From assembly GCA_964030785.1 (NCBI GenBank), contig OZ034968.1, positions 75,128,427-75,192,426 on the forward strand: a stretch of 64,000 bases of DNA, read 5' to 3'. A program made the translations under genes and the position numbers. Below the pieces are notes generated by a model that searched no databases, was not told the origin of the DNA, and saw nothing but the letters and a program-made list of their open reading frames with translations. Position 1 is the first letter of the stretch; each line of letters starts with the position of its first letter. Positions 60,787 to 64,000 of this stretch are shown piece by piece. Origin of the DNA: Siderastrea siderea (taxonomy: Eukaryota; Cnidaria; Anthozoa; Scleractinia; Rhizangiidae).

Positions 60787-61409
60787 CTCTATAAAAACTT
60801 AGTGGCGGTGAATTTTCAGGAGTGAACTTTTCGATCACTCAGCAACTGTAAACCGGGAATGCCATGAAAATAGGCATGTCCTCTATTTAACAAAAACAAT
60901 ACAATTATCGTAAAATTTGTCACTTAGCATTTTGCTTTAAAGTTACTTATTAACATCAGCCAACAAGATTTTGATTGCAATCCAAACACCTGTTGGTGCA
61001 ATTAACAAATGGAGATAATGATTAAATATTTTTTTAATTACTTCCAGCGGGATCACATCAGATGAAAACCAACTATTATTAAATATCTTAATTGGATTCA
61101 GTTATCAAATATATAGATACTTCTTTTCAAAGCTCAGTATACATGTATGGTATAATAAATAGTAAAAAGTGTATGTCTTGTCCTCTGATCATAAAATATC
61201 TTTAAAAAACATTTTTAATTATCCATTGTTATTTATCTTCTTAAATATGTCCATGTTAATAATATCTTTAAGTCATTTATTTTTCACATAATTAAGTTTG
61301 CTTGCATTTTTCACTGAGAAAAAAAACGTCAATTGAATTGATCACATGCTTTACAAATAAATAAGCATAATTGTTTAAACATATAATTCAAATAGATAAT
61401 CTATAATTG

Positions 61410-61720
61410 ATATTATAATAAAATTCCTGGGTAACTATATCGTTAATTGCTTGGTGTTATGTCATACCTGGTGATGCTATATCATTACCGATGAACTGTT
61501 ACATTGTAACCGGTGACATTATATTGTAACTCGCGTTCTGTTATATCAGGCCTGATGATGCTATATTGTTATTGGTGGTGCTATATCATACCCAGAGATC
61601 CGTCACTGGGTGCAATATACGAACACCTTGGTTACGATATAGCATCACTAGTAGTTATATACTTGGGGGTACGAGCGCATTTTGAAAAATGCGCTCTTAC
61701 CAATCCCAAGTATTAACTAC
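61410..61720. repeat. Irregular hairpin-rich repeats at the start of the AT-rich island
   Basis: Irregular tandem units around gtgatgctatatcat and ttacattgtaac, then a strong hairpin at about 61668-61710 (gagcgcatttt pairs with aaaatgcgctc, extended by cttggg with cccaag). Confidence 0.55.
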
Positions 61721-61730
61721 TTTCCATCAG

Positions 61731-62054
61731 ATGGAAATCTATATGTTGGTAGGAGCCGAGCAGGCTCGGGAAGTCGTCACTTTAGTGACGAGTGAGGCTC
61801 CTTGCGGCCTACTGTGGGTAGAGACGTAGTCTCGTAGGGCACAGTAGGCAACATGGTACCAGAGCATTTTTACATATGATGGAAATTATTTTATGGAAAT
61901 CTATATGTTGGTAGGAGCCGAGCAGGCTCGGGAAGTCGTAACTTTAGTGACGAGTGAGGCTCCTTGCGGCCTACTGTGGGTAGAGACGTAGTCTCGTAGG
62001 GCACAGTAGGCAACATGGTACCAGAGCATTTTTACATATGATGGAAATTATTTT
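61731..62054. repeat. Two 162-bp direct repeats with conserved hairpins
   Basis: Two adjacent copies of exactly 162 bp differ at a single base (gtcgtcac against gtcgtaac). Each contains nested stems: gcctactgtg with cacagtaggc, gagac with gtctc inside it, ggagcc with ggctcc, and cgtcac with gtgacg. Each ends near the palindrome tggtacca. Local GC is well above the surrounding sequence. Confidence 0.85.
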
Positions 62055-62212
62055 ATGGAAATCTATATGTTTTTATTTCATGGGAAATCTATTTGGTATT
62101 ATCTCATGGAAAAATCTATATGGCATTATCTCATGGAAAATCTATTTGGTATTATCTCATGGGAAATCTATTTGGTATTATCTCATGGAAAATATATTTG
62201 GCATTATCTCAT
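62055..62212. repeat. 26-bp tandem repeat, about six copies
   Basis: Unit atggaaaatctatttggtat plus tatctc, with small variants. Its first unit is the start of what would be a third 162-bp repeat. Confidence 0.88.
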
Positions 62213-62308
62213 AGTTGGGAGTACGAGCGCAGTTTGCCATCGGATGAAATGGGACTTTCCCGATGAGTCATCAGATTGTCATGTAATATCAGATGAACTT
62301 GTATTTGA

Positions 62309-62437
62309 AGTAAAGTTTGTCAGTAAAGTTTGGCAGTAAAGTTTGTCAGTAAAGTTTGGCAGTAAAGTTTGTCAGTAAAGTTTGTCAGTAAAGTTTGTCA
62401 GTAAAGTTTGTCAGTAAAGTTTGTCAGTAAAGTTTGT
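62309..62437. repeat. 13-bp tandem repeat, about ten copies
   Basis: Unit gtcagtaaagttt with g/t variation at the second position. It ends 74 bp before the zinc-ribbon gene. Confidence 0.9.
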
Positions 62438-62510
62438 AGTGAACAGAAAAGCAGACTGTGTTTGCGGAACTTGTATTTACATAAAAAAATATCTCATATA
62501 ATAGTATAGA

Positions 62511-63089
62511 ATGAATTGTAACAAGGAATTACATGATGAACTGAAAGAATCAGGAGATATTGTTTGTCCTTTTTGTGACCAAAAATTGGAAGATTCTAAT
62601 GAAAAACCACAAGATCGTTTAGTGAAATATTATTCATGCTGTGATAATCAGTATATTATTAACGACGATGGGATGTTAGCATGTCTAAGTTGTGGTGTAG
62701 TACAAGGATATAATTATGTGAAAGAATATGTTAATTTTTATGAGAACAGACATAAACTGAAGAGGAAATCTATTTACCATCGAGAGTACCACATCAACAA
62801 CATATTACTCGATATCGAAGAAAAATATAATATTGAAATATCAAACTGTCAGAAACATAAGATTGATGCTATATATGTCGAGATAGGTAAGGTTCTTAAT
62901 GAAGTTAATGGTACAAGGAAAAGGATGATTAGCGTAAATTTCATTATGAGAAAGATATTCAAGATGATGGGAATACCTTACAAAAATATTCCAATTACTA
63001 AATCGAAAAAAACTTTAGCTTTTTATAATAAATATTGGGCTAGTATTATGTCTCTAATCGGTGATAAAATAAAATCTATTATTGGATGA
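62511..63089 (+). CDS. Zinc-ribbon protein resembling viral late transcription factor (VLTF3-like)
   Basis: Intact, intronless, 192 residues. Cys19-x2-Cys22 begins a first Cys pair. Cys43-Cys44 and Cys58-x2-Cys61 (followed by GVV) form a TFIIB-style zinc ribbon. Then comes a basic region with FYENRHKLKRKSIYHREYH and a helical C-terminal part (VNGTRKRMISVNFIMRKIF, then PITKSKKTLAFYNKYW). The arrangement recalls the late transcription factor VLTF3 family of large DNA viruses and related ORFs repeated in cnidarian genomes. That link is from memory of the pattern and not from a search. AT-rich codon use and no introns set it apart from the gasdermin-like genes. Upstream is tandem-repeat DNA and an AT-rich stretch (tataatagtatag). 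It converges with and overlaps the next gene by 11 bp. Confidence 0.55.
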   Translation: MNCNKELHDELKESGDIVCPFCDQKLEDSNEKPQDRLVKYYSCCDNQYIINDDGMLACLSCGVVQGYNYVKEYVNFYENRHKLKRKSIYHREYHINNILLDIEEKYNIEISNCQKHKIDAIYVEIGKVLNEVNGTRKRMISVNFIMRKIFKMMGIPYKNIPITKSKKTLAFYNKYWASIMSLIGDKIKSIIG

Positions 63090-63567
63090 ATACCTTATTA
63101 TATTTCTTTTCAAATTTGTCAGTTAACGGACACATATCTACTATTATATCATCTAGAATTTTGACAAAATCAATAAATTCTTTGTCATTATATTCCAGTC
63201 CTCTCATAAAAGATCGCAAATGTGTTAAAACTTTTTCGTACGAAGTGTATGCAAATTTTGACATCTCAATCTTCCTTTTATAATTTTTAGCCTCTGAATA
63301 TGATTTAAGCAAGAGCCCAGAACCGGATATCACTCCAAGAGGAATAGGGTTTAGTGTTACACCACCAACTACAGTCCCAGTTACTATCAAAAAAACAGAT
63401 CCAATATTACATGCAAGTTCTGCCTTTTTGTAATATTTAAATGTCATTTTTGCAAGCCAATATTTTTTATGATAGAATTTGTACAATGCTTTCAACTCAG
63501 ATATTTGATCTTCCGTTAAATTTTCTGAAACATGGTTCCAATTGAATATGCTTTCACGTCTATCCAT
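63079..63567 (-). CDS. Small membrane protein, unknown function
   Basis: Intact, intronless, 162 residues from MDRRESIFNWNHVSENLT. Residues about 17-50 form a charged amphipathic helix rich in Lys and Tyr. Residues about 53-87 are hydrophobic with Gly and Pro (GTVVGG, LNPIPLGVISGSG), enough for one or two membrane passes. The rest is helical (SYEKVLTHLRSFMRGLEY). I recognise it as the type of ORF that recurs in cnidarian genomes but know no function. Its 3' end overlaps the convergent zinc-ribbon gene, a compact arrangement unusual for a host gene. It may be a membrane protein of the same selfish element. Confidence 0.55.
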   Translation of the reverse strand: MDRRESIFNWNHVSENLTEDQISELKALYKFYHKKYWLAKMTFKYYKKAELACNIGSVFLIVTGTVVGGVTLNPIPLGVISGSGLLLKSYSEAKNYKRKIEMSKFAYTSYEKVLTHLRSFMRGLEYNDKEFIDFVKILDDIIVDMCPLTDKFEKKYNKVFIQ

Positions 63568-63699
63568 ATATATTATATGGTTACATTTTTTTCTTTTTTG
63601 AACGATTTCTTAATACTGATGTATAATTTTCTGATGTTTCGAACTATTTTTTCTATATTCTCAATAATTTCGTTGATTAAAATAGCTGTTCTCATTATA

Positions 63700-63985
63700 T
63701 TATAAAGTTAGATTATTCATTATCTTCTTCGGAATCCTCATTATTTCTTTTGGGATAATAATATATTCTAAAAAGCATTCCATGCTCCAATCAGATGGAT
63801 ATCCCGCATTGTGCTATATTATAAATGAAAATTTTTGTGGAAAGTTATCACGCACTTGTTTGATACTCAATACGAAGTATAATTGCGTTGTAACTTTTCC
63901 AAATATCATCATTCATATTTAGTTCAAAAGCCAAAATCCCAGACAAAGGCATTTGGAAAGAATTTAGGTTTATTGTCTGATACCA
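63700..63985 (-). pseudogene. Decayed ORF upstream of the membrane-protein gene
   Basis: Minus-strand readings MPLSGILAFELNMNDD, then RDNFPQKFSFII and SDWSMECFLEYIIIPKE, lie in order but are broken by at least two stops or frame changes. Protein-like hydrophobic/charged patterning suggests a third gene of the island. Identity unknown. Confidence 0.3.
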
Positions 63986-64000
63986 CCCACTTTTTTTTGA

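Noticed and set aside
62055..62437. Possible CRISPR array
   Set aside because: The 26-bp and 13-bp repeats are directly tandem with no spacers, and the genome is eukaryotic.

Overview
The window looks like nuclear DNA of a cnidarian, most likely a reef-building coral or related hexacorallian. It is AT-rich and intron-rich, carries (ATT)n, (TACA)n and (TCAA)n microsatellites, and is littered with BEL/Pao, L2/CR1-like LINE, Penelope-like and TTAA-flanked transposon debris. There are no bacterial-style operons, rRNA genes or CRISPR arrays. The taxonomic call is an inference from repeat types and gene content.

The backbone is a head-to-tail array of four paralogous genes, all on the minus strand, that I read as gasdermin-like pore-forming proteins (GSDM-1 to GSDM-4, left to right). 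I rebuilt them from exons with matching splice sites and phases. GSDM-1 (exons 8987 to 349) runs off the left edge before its last two exons. GSDM-2 (31044 to 14198) and GSDM-3 (49150 to 35296) have the full exon set: a 38-nt exon, a Lys-rich exon with the KKKR motif, a 250-nt exon, an exon ending in an acidic linker, and three short C-terminal exons. GSDM-4 (57463 to 52573) has only the 5' exons. It lies in a segmental duplication of the GSDM-1 5' region (about 6.8-9.7 kb against 52.1-58.2 kb) that was later split by a LINE. GSDM-2 also has a spare, symmetric 105-nt linker exon (18200-18304).

Between and inside these genes lie mobile elements. They are a BEL/Pao relic split by a palindromic insertion (10.5-13.9 kb), a LINE end (19.0-19.9 kb), a Kolobok-like transposon with TTAA flanks (25.1-26.9 kb), a second large TTAA-flanked element containing LINE fragments (41.9-44.95 kb), a Penelope-like element with a GIY-YIG domain and a hammerhead-like motif (50.2-52.1 kb), a 5'-truncated L2-like LINE inside a (TACA)n tract (53.8-56.4 kb), and about ten small inverted-repeat elements.

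The right end (about 60.9-64 kb) differs in character. It is very AT-rich, with structured 162-bp direct repeats, 26-bp and 13-bp tandem repeats, and two intact intronless convergent genes overlapping by 11 bp. One encodes a zinc-ribbon protein resembling viral late transcription factors of the VLTF3 type, the other a small membrane protein. This is the best candidate for an under-described system, possibly the edge of an endogenous virus-like or Maverick-like element.
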